Part shown: positions 28,112 to 36,812 of the stretch, one piece after another | Position numbering within the stretch: the stretch's first letter is position 1 | How the letters are laid out: every line of letters starts with the position of its first letter | Origin: Acinetobacter sp. ANC 4648 | GTDB taxonomy: Bacteria > Pseudomonadota > Gammaproteobacteria > Pseudomonadales > Moraxellaceae | Length of the DNA: 64,000 nt | Direction: 5' to 3' | NCBI RefSeq assembly: GCF_002135345.1 | Contig: NZ_NEGI01000009.1 | Location: forward strand, 1-64,000 | Notes under the pieces: model-generated | Told to the model about the DNA's origin: nothing | Database searches by the model: none | What the model saw: the letters and a program-made list of their open reading frames with translations, nothing else | Translations under genes and position numbers: made by a program

Positions 28112-29122
28112 ATGAGTCGCGATACGATTAGTATCCACTTCGTGAATGCGGCACTCACTGGGGTTAAACGCCTCGGCATGGATGTCGACACCTTACTTTC
28201 GCATGTCGGAATCGAAGCGGAGTTACTGCGTCAGCCGAAAGCACGTATTTCACCTGAACAATACACACGCTTTGTTAGAATGTTATGGATGGTCACACAG
28301 GATGAACACGTTGGTTTTGATATTCAACCGCGTCGTTTAGGCTCTTTCGCCATCATGTGTCAATTGATTATTCATGCCAAAACATTAGGTGAAGCTTTAG
28401 AATTATCATCGCAGTTTTACAAATTATTTGGTGATGAATGGTCTGTTTCTGTAGAAAGAGACAAACATGAAGCGCGTTTGGTGCCCTTAATTCCAAAAAC
28501 TATGGATCCGGATCATTTTATTACCGAAAGCATGCTGATGATTTGGCATGGTCTAGCTTCATGGTTAATTGAACGTCGTATTCCTTTAGAACGAGTCAAT
28601 TTTGGCTATCCTCGTCCAAGTCATGCCGATGAATATGATGCATTGTTTTTTGCACCCGTGATGCAATTTGATATGCCACGCACAGAAATTACCTTTGCTG
28701 CAGATTATCTAGATTTACCAATTCGCCAAGATGCAGCATCTTTGGAAGAATTCTTAAAAGCAGCACCTGCACAATTACTGGTTAAGTTTAAAAATACCAA
28801 CTCGCTGACCTCTCGTATCCGCGAAGTACTCAAGAGCCAAATTGGTGAGGAAATGCCAACATTGAATGATGTTGCGTCCATGTTGTATTTATCACCTCAA
28901 ACCTTGCGTCGTCGCTTAGCCGCTGAAGGTAAGAGTTACCAAGGTGTCAAAGATGCTTTACGTCGTGATGCCGCCATTCATTTATTACTCAATCCAAATC
29001 TCACCCTTGAAGACGTTGCACAGCAAGTCGGCTTTAGTGAAACCAGTACATTCCATCGTGCCTTTAAAAAGTGGACGGGCGTCACGCCAGGACTCTATCG
29101 CCAATTACATGGCTATCATTAA
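28112..29122 (+). CDS. AraC-family transcriptional regulator
   Basis: A 336-residue regulator with the OruR-type N-terminal domain (arabinose-binding-like; FAIMCQLIIHAKTLGEALELSSQFYKLF) and C-terminal AraC DNA-binding domain (LNDVASMLYLSPQTLRRRLAAEGKSYQ and LEDVAQQVGFSETSTFHRAFKKWTG). ATG 28112 with GAAGGA 6 bases before it is preferred to the GTG at 28082. It sits between the divergent racemase-like gene and a beta-oxidation pair, either of which it may control. Confidence 0.9.
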   Translation: MSRDTISIHFVNAALTGVKRLGMDVDTLLSHVGIEAELLRQPKARISPEQYTRFVRMLWMVTQDEHVGFDIQPRRLGSFAIMCQLIIHAKTLGEALELSSQFYKLFGDEWSVSVERDKHEARLVPLIPKTMDPDHFITESMLMIWHGLASWLIERRIPLERVNFGYPRPSHADEYDALFFAPVMQFDMPRTEITFAADYLDLPIRQDAASLEEFLKAAPAQLLVKFKNTNSLTSRIREVLKSQIGEEMPTLNDVASMLYLSPQTLRRRLAAEGKSYQGVKDALRRDAAIHLLLNPNLTLEDVAQQVGFSETSTFHRAFKKWTGVTPGLYRQLHGYH

Positions 29123-29177
29123 ACCCCAAGGAACGGAATCATTGACTAAAATGATTTAACTCCAAGAATGCTTTACT

Positions 29178-29204
29178 GCCCAAGTGCCACTTGGGCTTTC
29201 TTTT
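29178..29204 (+). terminator. Terminator after the AraC regulator
   Basis: A 7-bp perfect GC-rich stem (29178-29184 with 29190-29196), loop of five, then TTTCTTTT. Confidence 0.8.
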
Positions 29205-29218
29205 ATCAAAAATTTAAA

Positions 29219-29299
29219 CTATTGAATTATTTTAATAATCACTATAAATCCAATCAAAGCTCCTGCCACCGCATTGGCTAAAAACACCAACAATCTCAT
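29219..29299 (-). CDS. Candidate 26-residue membrane microprotein
   Basis: A short frame on the minus strand reads Met-Arg followed by an almost wholly hydrophobic helix (LLVFLANAVAGALIGFIVII) and a Lys-containing end. This is the build of single-pass small membrane proteins. A purine stretch (GACGAGAACG) lies directly upstream, an imperfect ribosome site. No homologue is recognised. The hydrophobic run could be chance in AT-rich DNA. Confidence 0.3.
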   Translation of the reverse strand: MRLLVFLANAVAGALIGFIVIIKIIQ

Positions 29300-29381
29300 T
29301 CGTTCTCGTCATTGCACTCTCGCATTTATTCATTACACTCGAATGCATAACAAATTTTAAAGTCATAAAAAAGGAATAGCT

Positions 29382-30587
29382 ATGAGCGAGGCATATATCA
29401 TTGACGCCATTCGCACACCCCGCGGAAAAGGAAAAAAAGATGGTTCACTCTATGAAGTCAAACCCATCACGCTACTCACAACTTTGCTGAATGAATTACA
29501 ACAACGTCATCATTTAGATACATCAAAGGTTGATGATATTGTTTTAGGTTGTGTGACTCCAATTGCTGACCAAGGCGGTGATATTGCCAAAACAGCAGCT
29601 ATTGCTGCAGGTTGGAATGATGATGTTGCTGGTGTGCAAATCAATCGTTTTTGTGCATCTGGTCTTGAAGCTGTCAATATGGCAGCTCAAAAAGTTCGCT
29701 CAGGCTGGGAAGATTTAGTTGTTGCGGGTGGTGTGGAGTCAATGTCTCGTATTGCTATGGGTTCCGATGGCGGCCCTTGGGCACTCGATCCAGAAACTAA
29801 TTTAAAATCACATTTTGTTCCACAAGGTATTGGTGCAGATTTAATTGCAACATTAGATGGTTATAGCCGTGCTGATGTTGATGCATTTGCAGCCAACTCT
29901 CAAAAGAAAGCCGCTGCTGCACAAGCCAATGGTTATTTTGATAAATCAATCGTGGCCATTAAAGATGCTGCTGGCGTTACCATTTTAGCAAAAGATGAGT
30001 TTATTAAACCCACCACAACTGCTGAAGGTTTAGCAAAATTAAACGCTAGTTTTGAAATGATGGGTGCTATGGGCTTTGATGCCATTGCATTACAAAAATA
30101 TCCTGAAGCTCAAAAAATCAATCACGTTCATCATGCTGGCAATTCATCTGGTATTGTCGATGGTGCTGCAGTGGTTTTACTTGCATCTGAAAAAGCAGTT
30201 AAAGAACAAGGTTTAAAACCACGTGCCAAAGTTTTAGCGACCGCATTGGTTGGTACCGACCCCACGATTATGCTTACAGGCCCAGCCCCTGCAGCACGTA
30301 AAGCCTTAGCAAAAGCGGGTTTAACTGTGGATGATATTGATTTATTTGAAGTCAATGAAGCATTTGCGTCTGTGGTGATGCGTTTTATGAAAGAGCTGAA
30401 TGTGCCAGCGGAGAAAGTCAATGTCAATGGTGGTGCAATTGCCATGGGGCACCCACTTGGTGCGACAGGTGCCATGATTTTGGGTACATTGCTAGATGAG
30501 CTAGAGCGTCAAGGTAAAAAACGTGGTTTAGCGACATTATGTGTCGGTGGTGGCATGGGTATTGCGACCATTATTGAGTTGGTATAA
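29382..30587 (+). CDS. Acetyl-CoA acyltransferase (thiolase)
   Basis: A 401-residue thiolase that cleaves 3-ketoacyl-CoA in beta-oxidation. The catalytic set is complete: Cys91 in NRFCASG, His357 in [11 protein letters not shown] and Cys387 in [16 protein letters not shown] is the conserved loop. It is 11 bases upstream of the multifunctional enzyme gene with AAGGA-type ribosome sites before both, so the two form an operon and probably a trifunctional complex. It is FadA-like in role, but the gene order (thiolase first) differs from fadBA. Confidence 0.94.
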   Translation: MSEAYIIDAIRTPRGKGKKDGSLYEVKPITLLTTLLNELQQRHHLDTSKVDDIVLGCVTPIADQGGDIAKTAAIAAGWNDDVAGVQINRFCASGLEAVNMAAQKVRSGWEDLVVAGGVESMSRIAMGSDGGPWALDPETNLKSHFVPQGIGADLIATLDGYSRADVDAFAANSQKKAAAAQANGYFDKSIVAIKDAAGVTILAKDEFIKPTTTAEGLAKLNASFEMMGAMGFDAIALQKYPEAQKINHVHHAGNSSGIVDGAAVVLLASEKAVKEQGLKPRAKVLATALVGTDPTIMLTGPAPAARKALAKAGLTVDDIDLFEVNEAFASVVMRFMKELNVPAEKVNVNGGAIAMGHPLGATGAMILGTLLDELERQGKKRGLATLCVGGGMGIATIIELV

Positions 30588-30598
30588 GGAGAAGAATA

Positions 30599-32731
30599 AT
30601 GAGTGCAATTCAATACGAGAAAAATACTGATAACATCATCATTCTCACCTTAGATTCTCCAAACCAATCTGCCAATACTATGAATGCTGATTTTCGTGTT
30701 GCTCTAGAAAATATTGTATCTAAGTTGAAATCTGAAACAACGATCACAGGTATTATTTTACGTTCGGCAAAAAAAACCTTTTTTGCCGGCGGCGATTTAG
30801 ATGAGTTGATCCAAGCACGTCGTGAAGATGCGACCCCATTTTTCCAAATGATTGAAAAAATGAAAGCCGAGTTTCGTTATATTGAAACTTTAGGTGTACC
30901 TGTCGTTGCGGCTTTAAACGGTACTGCGCTCGGTGGTGGCTGGGAAATTGCATTAGGCTGCCATTATCGAATTGCGTTGAATGACCCTAAAACTAAATTT
31001 GGTTTACCTGAAGTGACGTTAGGTCTACTGCCTGGTGGTGGTGGAATTGTACGCATGGTTCGCTTACTGGGGCTACAAAATGCATTTCCATTTTTAATGG
31101 AAGGTAAACAATTTGGTATTGATAAAGCCAAATCTTTAGGTCTGATTCATGATACAGCTGACTCTGAACAAGAGTTAATGGATAAAGCGATTGCTTGGGT
31201 CAAAGCCAACCCTAAATCCCAACAACCCTTTGATGTAAAGGGCTATAAAATTCCAGGCGGTGACCCAAGAACACCCGCAGTTGCTCAAGTTTTGGCTATT
31301 GCACCTGCAATGCTCCGTGATAAAACCAAGGGATGTTATCCAGCGCCAGAAGCGATCATGGCTGCGGCAGTTGAAGGTGCTCAGGTCGATGTCGATACTG
31401 CGCTACGTATCGAATCACGCTACTTCACCAAACTTGCAACAGGCCAAGTGGCAAAGAACATGATTGGTACATTCTGGCACGGTCTAAACGCAATTAAATC
31501 GGGCGCGAGCCGCCCACAAAACGTTGCTAAGTGGCAAGCCACTAAAGTCGGTATTTTAGGTGCAGGTATGATGGGTGCAGGTATTGCCTACTCTACAGCG
31601 GCCAAAGGTATTGCTGTGGTACTAAAAGATGTCTCACTAGAAAATGCAGAAAAGGGTAAAGCTTATAGCCAAAAGCTGCTGGATAAAAAAGTCTCTCAAG
31701 GGCGAATCAGTGCTGAAAAACGCGAACAAATTTTAAGTTTAATTACAGCCACTGCCAATGCGAAAGATTTACAAGGCTGTGACCTGATTATTGAAGCCGT
31801 CTTTGAAAACCCAGAACTAAAAGCCAAAGTGACACAAGAAGCCGAAACTTTCTTAGCTGATAATGGTATTTTTGCTTCAAATACCTCAACCCTGCCTATC
31901 ACAGGCTTAGCTAAAGCAAGTCAGAATGATAAAAACTTCATCGGCCTACACTTCTTTAGTCCAGTCGATAAAATGCCTTTAGTAGAAATTATTAAGGGAC
32001 AAAATACCTCAGCAGAAACCTTAGCCAAAGCTTATGACTATGTTCAACAAATTGGTAAAACGCCAATCGTCGTCAATGATAGTCGTGGTTTCTTTACCAG
32101 TCGTGTCTTTGGTACTTTTGTTCAAGAAGGCTTACGCTTATTGGCAGAGGGCGTGCATCCTGCAAAAATTGAAATGGCTGCATTAAAAGCGGGAATGCCA
32201 GTTGGTCCGCTTGCAATTCAAGATGAAGTCTCTTTAACTTTAACTGAACACGTCGCCAGTGAAACCCGTAAGGCACTACAAGCTGAGGGTAAAGATCTAC
32301 CTCGCTCAAGTGCAGATGATGTCACTGAAACGATGATCCATCAATTTGACCGTAAAGGTAAAGCAGCAGGTGCTGGTTTCTATGAATATCCGGAGAATGG
32401 TAAAAAATTCCTCTGGGATGGCTTAAAGCATTGGCATAAAGACAACGACATTACTGAACAAGAAATGATTGACCGCTTCTTGTTTGTGCAGTCACTTGAT
32501 ACTTTACGTTGCTACGAAGAAAATGTTTTGGAATCTGTTATTGATGCCAATATTGGCTCAATCTTTGGGATTGGTTTTGCACCATGGACTGGGGGGGCAC
32601 TACAGTTCTTAAATCAATACGGCTTAGACAAAGCACTTGCACGAGCAAATGAACTTGAAGCAAAATATGGTGAGCGTTTTAAAGCGCCCCAGATGCTCAC
32701 AGAAAAAGCGGCATCCGGTGAAAAAATCTAA
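30599..32731 (+). CDS. Multifunctional enoyl-CoA hydratase / 3-hydroxyacyl-CoA dehydrogenase
   Basis: A 710-residue FadB/FadJ-type enzyme. Residues about 1-190 form the crotonase domain (oxyanion loops FAGGDLDE and GTALGGGWE, then GLPEVTLGLLPGGGG with the catalytic Glu). A Rossmann NAD domain starts near residue 315 (GILGAGMMGAG), followed by HFFSPVDKMPLVEII and SRGFFTSRV of the dehydrogenase and two C-terminal helical domains. It hydrates enoyl-CoA and oxidises the product to 3-ketoacyl-CoA for the thiolase just upstream. Confidence 0.95.
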   Translation: MSAIQYEKNTDNIIILTLDSPNQSANTMNADFRVALENIVSKLKSETTITGIILRSAKKTFFAGGDLDELIQARREDATPFFQMIEKMKAEFRYIETLGVPVVAALNGTALGGGWEIALGCHYRIALNDPKTKFGLPEVTLGLLPGGGGIVRMVRLLGLQNAFPFLMEGKQFGIDKAKSLGLIHDTADSEQELMDKAIAWVKANPKSQQPFDVKGYKIPGGDPRTPAVAQVLAIAPAMLRDKTKGCYPAPEAIMAAAVEGAQVDVDTALRIESRYFTKLATGQVAKNMIGTFWHGLNAIKSGASRPQNVAKWQATKVGILGAGMMGAGIAYSTAAKGIAVVLKDVSLENAEKGKAYSQKLLDKKVSQGRISAEKREQILSLITATANAKDLQGCDLIIEAVFENPELKAKVTQEAETFLADNGIFASNTSTLPITGLAKASQNDKNFIGLHFFSPVDKMPLVEIIKGQNTSAETLAKAYDYVQQIGKTPIVVNDSRGFFTSRVFGTFVQEGLRLLAEGVHPAKIEMAALKAGMPVGPLAIQDEVSLTLTEHVASETRKALQAEGKDLPRSSADDVTETMIHQFDRKGKAAGAGFYEYPENGKKFLWDGLKHWHKDNDITEQEMIDRFLFVQSLDTLRCYEENVLESVIDANIGSIFGIGFAPWTGGALQFLNQYGLDKALARANELEAKYGERFKAPQMLTEKAASGEKI

Positions 32732-32770
32732 TAAAAGTTAGTGACTCTTCTCTATTAACCAGCAAATTGA

Positions 32771-32793
32771 AGGGGCATTGACTGCCCCTTTAT
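32771..32793 (+). terminator. Terminator of the beta-oxidation operon
   Basis: A 7-bp perfect stem AGGGGCA/TGCCCCT with a 5-base loop, then TTTATTA. Confidence 0.8.
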
Positions 32794-32926
32794 TATTATT
32801 GAAAAGCTTTACCTAAGTCATAACCTTAAATTTCATATGGATTTAATGCGCTTTTTAGTCTGCTTTTAGCAGCATTTATGCTATAACATAATCTAACCTT
32901 TGATTCTCTCACGTTGGAATCCGCTC

Positions 32927-33181
32927 ATGAGCAATATGACTTCTCCTGAAAAATCTCCTTGGGGCTGGAAAGCTGTTATTATCTCAGTGATTCTGAGCTG
33001 TATCTTTCTTGGTTTTTTCTATCTTGCCGTAACCAATGAACCAGATTATATGCCAAGCCAAAAACGGGCTGAAGCTGAAAAAAATAAAGTCACAGCAAAT
33101 ACGCATGACACGATGCAAATGTCAGATGAAGAAATGCAGCATATGCAAAACCATACATCTAGCACTCAATCTGCACATTAA
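32927..33181 (+). CDS. Small single-pass membrane protein, unknown function
   Basis: An 84-residue protein I do not recognise. A transmembrane helix (about residues 15-35) follows a short N-terminus with Trp-Gly-Trp; the rest is polar and rich in Met, His, Gln and Glu (MQMSDEEMQHMQNH), which could bind metal. The start at 32927 has GGAAT upstream; the frame extends to 32900 without a ribosome site. A patatin-like gene follows after 18 bases, so they may be co-transcribed. Confidence 0.7.
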   Translation: MSNMTSPEKSPWGWKAVIISVILSCIFLGFFYLAVTNEPDYMPSQKRAEAEKNKVTANTHDTMQMSDEEMQHMQNHTSSTQSAH

Positions 33182-33199
33182 AATCTACATTTATTTTAA

Positions 33200-34060
33200 A
33201 TGATCTCAATACCTCGTAATGCATTGGTAGTTGAAGGCGGTGGTATGCGTGGAGCTTTTACCTGCGGCGTGCTCGATGCTTTCCTGCAACAAAATTTTAA
33301 TCCTTTTGACTTATATGTGGGGGTCTCTTCAGGATCAACCAATATTGCTAATTATTTAGCAGGTCAAAAAGGTCGTAATATTGGACTTTATCTCGATCAT
33401 TCTCTACGTCCTGAGTTTATTCGTTATGGTCGCTTCCTTGCAGGTGGTGATTTATTGGATATGAAATGGATGTGGGAGGTGGTTGAGCGTGAAAATCCAC
33501 TTGATCAACACGCATTATTTGCACAAAATCCTGACTTTTATATGGTGCTTACCCATGCTCGCAGTGGTTATGCAGAATATTTACGCGCAGGTAAAGACAC
33601 CATTATTGATGGCTTACGCGCCTCCAGCTCGATACCCGTATTAACCCGTCAAGCAGTTGAAATTATGGGCGAGCCCTATTTTGATGGTGGTGTTGCCGAT
33701 GCTCTACCAGTGCAATGGGCGGCACAACAATATAATGTTCAAAATTTATTGGTAATCCGAACACGACCCAATCACTACTTCAAAGCCAGTAGTAAAGGTG
33801 ATGAGTTTTTAGCAAAATATGTAATCAAGAACAATCATGGTTTTGCATCGAGTCTTAAAAATCGTTGTGCCCGTTATAATCAAGCCGTGGCTTTTTTAAG
33901 ACAGAGTCAACAACACCGTATTTTAGAAGTTTGCCCACCCACTGATAAAAACTTAGCAGGTCGTTTATGTAAGAATAAACGACAGCTGCAATATACGTAT
34001 GACGTGGGATTAGAAACTGGTGCCAAAGCGATTGAAGATTGGAACAATATAATCGCTTAA
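33200..34060 (+). CDS. Patatin-like phospholipase (YjjU type)
   Basis: A 286-residue serine lipase-fold protein with all patatin signatures: oxyanion loop GGGMRG (residues 13-18), nucleophile Ser43 in GVSSG, and the dyad Asp in DGGVADALP near residue 162. There is no signal peptide, so it acts inside the cell, probably on phospholipids or lysophospholipids. It follows the small membrane protein gene closely. Confidence 0.9.
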   Translation: MISIPRNALVVEGGGMRGAFTCGVLDAFLQQNFNPFDLYVGVSSGSTNIANYLAGQKGRNIGLYLDHSLRPEFIRYGRFLAGGDLLDMKWMWEVVERENPLDQHALFAQNPDFYMVLTHARSGYAEYLRAGKDTIIDGLRASSSIPVLTRQAVEIMGEPYFDGGVADALPVQWAAQQYNVQNLLVIRTRPNHYFKASSKGDEFLAKYVIKNNHGFASSLKNRCARYNQAVAFLRQSQQHRILEVCPPTDKNLAGRLCKNKRQLQYTYDVGLETGAKAIEDWNNIIA

Positions 34061-34221
34061 AATATCAAGTATTCCATATGACGTTAAGGTTAAGTCGCTC
34101 GCTTTAACTTCAATAAGACTAGAAATAAGCCCGATATAAGTTTCTCCATATCACAACTTAGTTATAGATCCAGATATATGCCCCGCTTGTTACCTAAAAT
34201 GTCATCAACTCAAATTAAAAA

Positions 34222-34650
34222 CTATTTATTATGCTGCATCCACATATCTACATGCGGAATACCACAATCTAAATATTCATCACCCCGCACGTTAAAACCT
34301 AAGCCTGCATAGAATGGAATGGCATATACTTGTGCCGACAATTTTAAAAATGCTCTCTTTTCTTTTTGCGCATGTTGAATAATATCTTCCATCAACAACT
34401 TACCAATACCCTTACCACGATAAGCTTTCAGTACTGCGACACGCCCTATACTATTGTTTTGTAATAATCGTGCAGTTGCAATTGGCTGATCTTGAGCATA
34501 GACCATAAAATGTAATGCCACAGCATCTTGCTCATCCCATTCATCTTGCACAGCAATTTGCTGTTCTTGTATAAATACATGCTCACGAATCAGTTTTGCA
34601 TGCGCTTGTAACTCACCCCAAGAACCTGAACGAATTGTATATTGAGTCAT
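34222..34650 (-). CDS. GNAT-family N-acetyltransferase
   Basis: A 142-residue acyltransferase. Motif A, which binds acetyl-CoA, reads RVAVLKAYRGKGIGKLLMEDII; the end has FYAGLGFNVRG, the usual beta-bulge region, and HVDMWM. The size and the opening (REHVFIQEQQIAVQDEWD) fit the ElaA/YjcF-like subgroup, whose substrates are mostly unknown. It lies 54 bases downstream of a methyltransferase gene on the same strand, with a weak hairpin between. Confidence 0.88.
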   Translation of the reverse strand: MTQYTIRSGSWGELQAHAKLIREHVFIQEQQIAVQDEWDEQDAVALHFMVYAQDQPIATARLLQNNSIGRVAVLKAYRGKGIGKLLMEDIIQHAQKEKRAFLKLSAQVYAIPFYAGLGFNVRGDEYLDCGIPHVDMWMQHNK

Positions 34651-34673
34651 TAAAATTCTTCCACCAAGTTATA

Positions 34674-34693
34674 AAGCAGCCTTCCGACTGCTT
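34674..34693 (-). terminator. Weak terminator after the methyltransferase gene
   Basis: A 6-bp stem AAGCAG/CTGCTT with an 8-base loop and a short T-run on the minus strand. Read-through to the GNAT gene is likely. Confidence 0.4.
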
Positions 34694-34704
34694 CAAATCT
34701 TAAA

Positions 34705-35928
34705 TTAACATTTACAGCCAATACCTTGCTGATCCCACTGATCACTCAACAATAATTCTAGTGAATGCTGTTGAATACCATACATATCTTTTAAAGCTTT
34801 CACTTGTGCCAAAATTTCAGCATCAGGCTGTTGAATGTCTTGCTTTTTCGTTGCCAAAATCATTTTATTTTTACTGGTATGCTCTAATGCCACAAATTCA
34901 AATACTTTAGTTTCATACCCATACGCTTTGAGCAATAAGGCACGAATCGTATCGGTTAGCATTTCCGCTTGTTGCCCTGCATGAATGCCAAATTGCAACA
35001 TTGGTTTGAAAATATCAGGGCTATGCATTTGTGGGCGTAATTCTTTATGACAACACGGCGCACACATAATCATGGAAGCATTTAAACGAATACCCGTATG
35101 AATGGCAAAATCCGTGGCAACATCACAAGCATGCAGTGCGATCATTACATCCAAATGTTCAGGTTGATAGGTACGAACATCGCCTTGAAAAAAATCCAAT
35201 TGAGTAAATTGTGACTTTTGTGCTACCTCTTGACAGAACTTAACCATTTTATCATTCAGCTCAACCCCAGTGACAAAAGGAAGCTGTGGTTGTTGTTTTG
35301 CCAAATAATCATATAAAGCAAACGTTAGATACCCTTTACCCGAACCAAAATCAACCACTCTTAGGCTATGATTTTTCACTTGAATTTGTGCCAATGCACC
35401 AGAGAAGATCTCCACAAATTTATTAATTTGTTTCCACTTTCGCGCCATGCTTGGAATAATTTGAGCTTTGGCATCAGTAATTCCAAGTGGTTGTAAAAAA
35501 TAGCTGTCTTGATCAACATAGCGATGTTTTTCACGGTCATGTGCTTGAGCAGCACTATCACCTTTATGTTCAGATATCACCTTACTACGCGTGAGCATGA
35601 CTTTCTTTTTATTTTTCTTCAACTGGATTTCTTCTGCTGCTGTCAATAAATTAGCTTGCTTACAATCTTTTAATAAATTTTGGATGTGTGCGAATGCTTC
35701 ATCTAAATGTAAGTTCTTAGTAACATCCTGCGTTTTATATTTATACAGACAATTTAGAACAGCTTGCTCTTGCAACAAAATGACTCTAAAGGTTATTTTT
35801 TCTAAGGCTTCTAGCTCACCCTTATATTGACTTAAAATCATTCGATCAAAACTTTTCATTTCAATGGCTTGCTGAAAAGCATCTAGAAATTGTTGTTCCT
35901 GAATAGAAGGAGAAGCCACTTGAGACAT
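34705..35928 (-). CDS. Class I SAM-dependent methyltransferase (Methyltransf_32-like)
   Basis: A 407-residue protein. The first ~170 residues are charged and helical. The SAM-binding motif I VVDFGSGKGYLTF lies near residue 190, followed by GVELNDKMV (motif II) and ALHACDVATDFAI. CAPCCHKELRP is a conserved Cys-rich motif of this group, which includes RNA methyltransferase-like proteins of unknown target. The C-terminus ends in GCKC. No membrane segment. Confidence 0.85.
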   Translation of the reverse strand: MSQVASPSIQEQQFLDAFQQAIEMKSFDRMILSQYKGELEALEKITFRVILLQEQAVLNCLYKYKTQDVTKNLHLDEAFAHIQNLLKDCKQANLLTAAEEIQLKKNKKKVMLTRSKVISEHKGDSAAQAHDREKHRYVDQDSYFLQPLGITDAKAQIIPSMARKWKQINKFVEIFSGALAQIQVKNHSLRVVDFGSGKGYLTFALYDYLAKQQPQLPFVTGVELNDKMVKFCQEVAQKSQFTQLDFFQGDVRTYQPEHLDVMIALHACDVATDFAIHTGIRLNASMIMCAPCCHKELRPQMHSPDIFKPMLQFGIHAGQQAEMLTDTIRALLLKAYGYETKVFEFVALEHTSKNKMILATKKQDIQQPDAEILAQVKALKDMYGIQQHSLELLLSDQWDQQGIGCKC

Positions 35929-36027
35929 AGTTAAAACTCGAATAATTTAAGGATTGATTCTAAAACGTCTTACCTAAAAGGTAAAACTCCATTACGATAC
36001 AAGTGTATTTTAAGAATATAAACCGCT

Positions 36028-36672
36028 ATGCCATCGAACAATCTGATTCATATTTACGCACCACAAGAAGAGCGCATTAATGCATTTAGTCATGCGCTTG
36101 GCGCGATATTGGCTGCCATTGCCACAATCTTTATGCTGATAAAAGGAAGCGATCTCCCTTTTTGGCAGTTTTTCGGATTGTGTGTTTATGGGCTGAGTAT
36201 GGTAATGCTTTTTACCAGCTCCGCAGTCTATCATTTTTCCGTAGATGAAAAAAAACGCCAGTGGTATAAAAAACTCGATCATACCGCTATTTACTATTTA
36301 ATTGCGGGTACCTATACCCCTTTTCTAGCCATTGCGATTCCAACAACAAAAGCGCATCACTTGCTGATTGCACTCTGGTCGATTGCTGCAATTGGTACAT
36401 TATTCAAGTTAGTTTTCATTCATCGCTTTCAAAAAATTTCACTTATTGCCTATCTGGTAATGGGATGGCTCGCAGTGTTGGTCATCGATGATATGCAACG
36501 ATTTTTAAAACCAGAATGCTTAAAACTTTTAATTATTGGTGGGCTTGCTTACACCATTGGTGCATTGTTTTATGCCTTAAAAAGAGTAAGATACACGCAT
36601 GCTATATGGCATATTTTTGTATTGATCGGTGCAGGATCACAATTCTTTGCAATCTATCTTTATGTCATTTAA
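36028..36672 (+). CDS. trhA: Hemolysin III / PAQR-family membrane protein (TrhA type)
   Basis: A 214-residue protein with seven predicted membrane helices. The PAQR residues thought to hold a metal are present: SSAVYHF, then LDHTAIYYLIAGTYTP and the last-helix HAIWH. E. coli TrhA (YqfA) influences membrane energetics and lipid homeostasis; the hemolysin name is historical. Monocistronic, divergent from the methyltransferase gene. Confidence 0.9.
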   Translation: MPSNNLIHIYAPQEERINAFSHALGAILAAIATIFMLIKGSDLPFWQFFGLCVYGLSMVMLFTSSAVYHFSVDEKKRQWYKKLDHTAIYYLIAGTYTPFLAIAIPTTKAHHLLIALWSIAAIGTLFKLVFIHRFQKISLIAYLVMGWLAVLVIDDMQRFLKPECLKLLIIGGLAYTIGALFYALKRVRYTHAIWHIFVLIGAGSQFFAIYLYVI

Positions 36673-36730
36673 TCCAAATAAGCTCAAAATCCAGTGACCC
36701 TGAACGAGTAAATTGGAATTAATCCCGTTG

Positions 36731-36770
36731 TTTTTTTAAAAAATTACGCCTTTTTTTAAAAAGATTACGC
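36731..36770. repeat. Two tandem 20-base units upstream of the MFS gene
   Basis: The units 36731-36750 and 36751-36770 each consist of seven T, five or six A and ATTACGC; they differ at one or two positions. They lie 43 bases before the MFS start and could be operator sites or slipped-strand duplication. Confidence 0.6.
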
Positions 36771-36812
36771 TTGAGAAACTAGTTTTTTACTTTTAAAAGT
36801 GTAAGGTCCATC

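Noticed and set aside
36731..36770. CRISPR-like repeats
   Set aside because: Only two units, directly abutting with no spacers, and no cas genes in the window.
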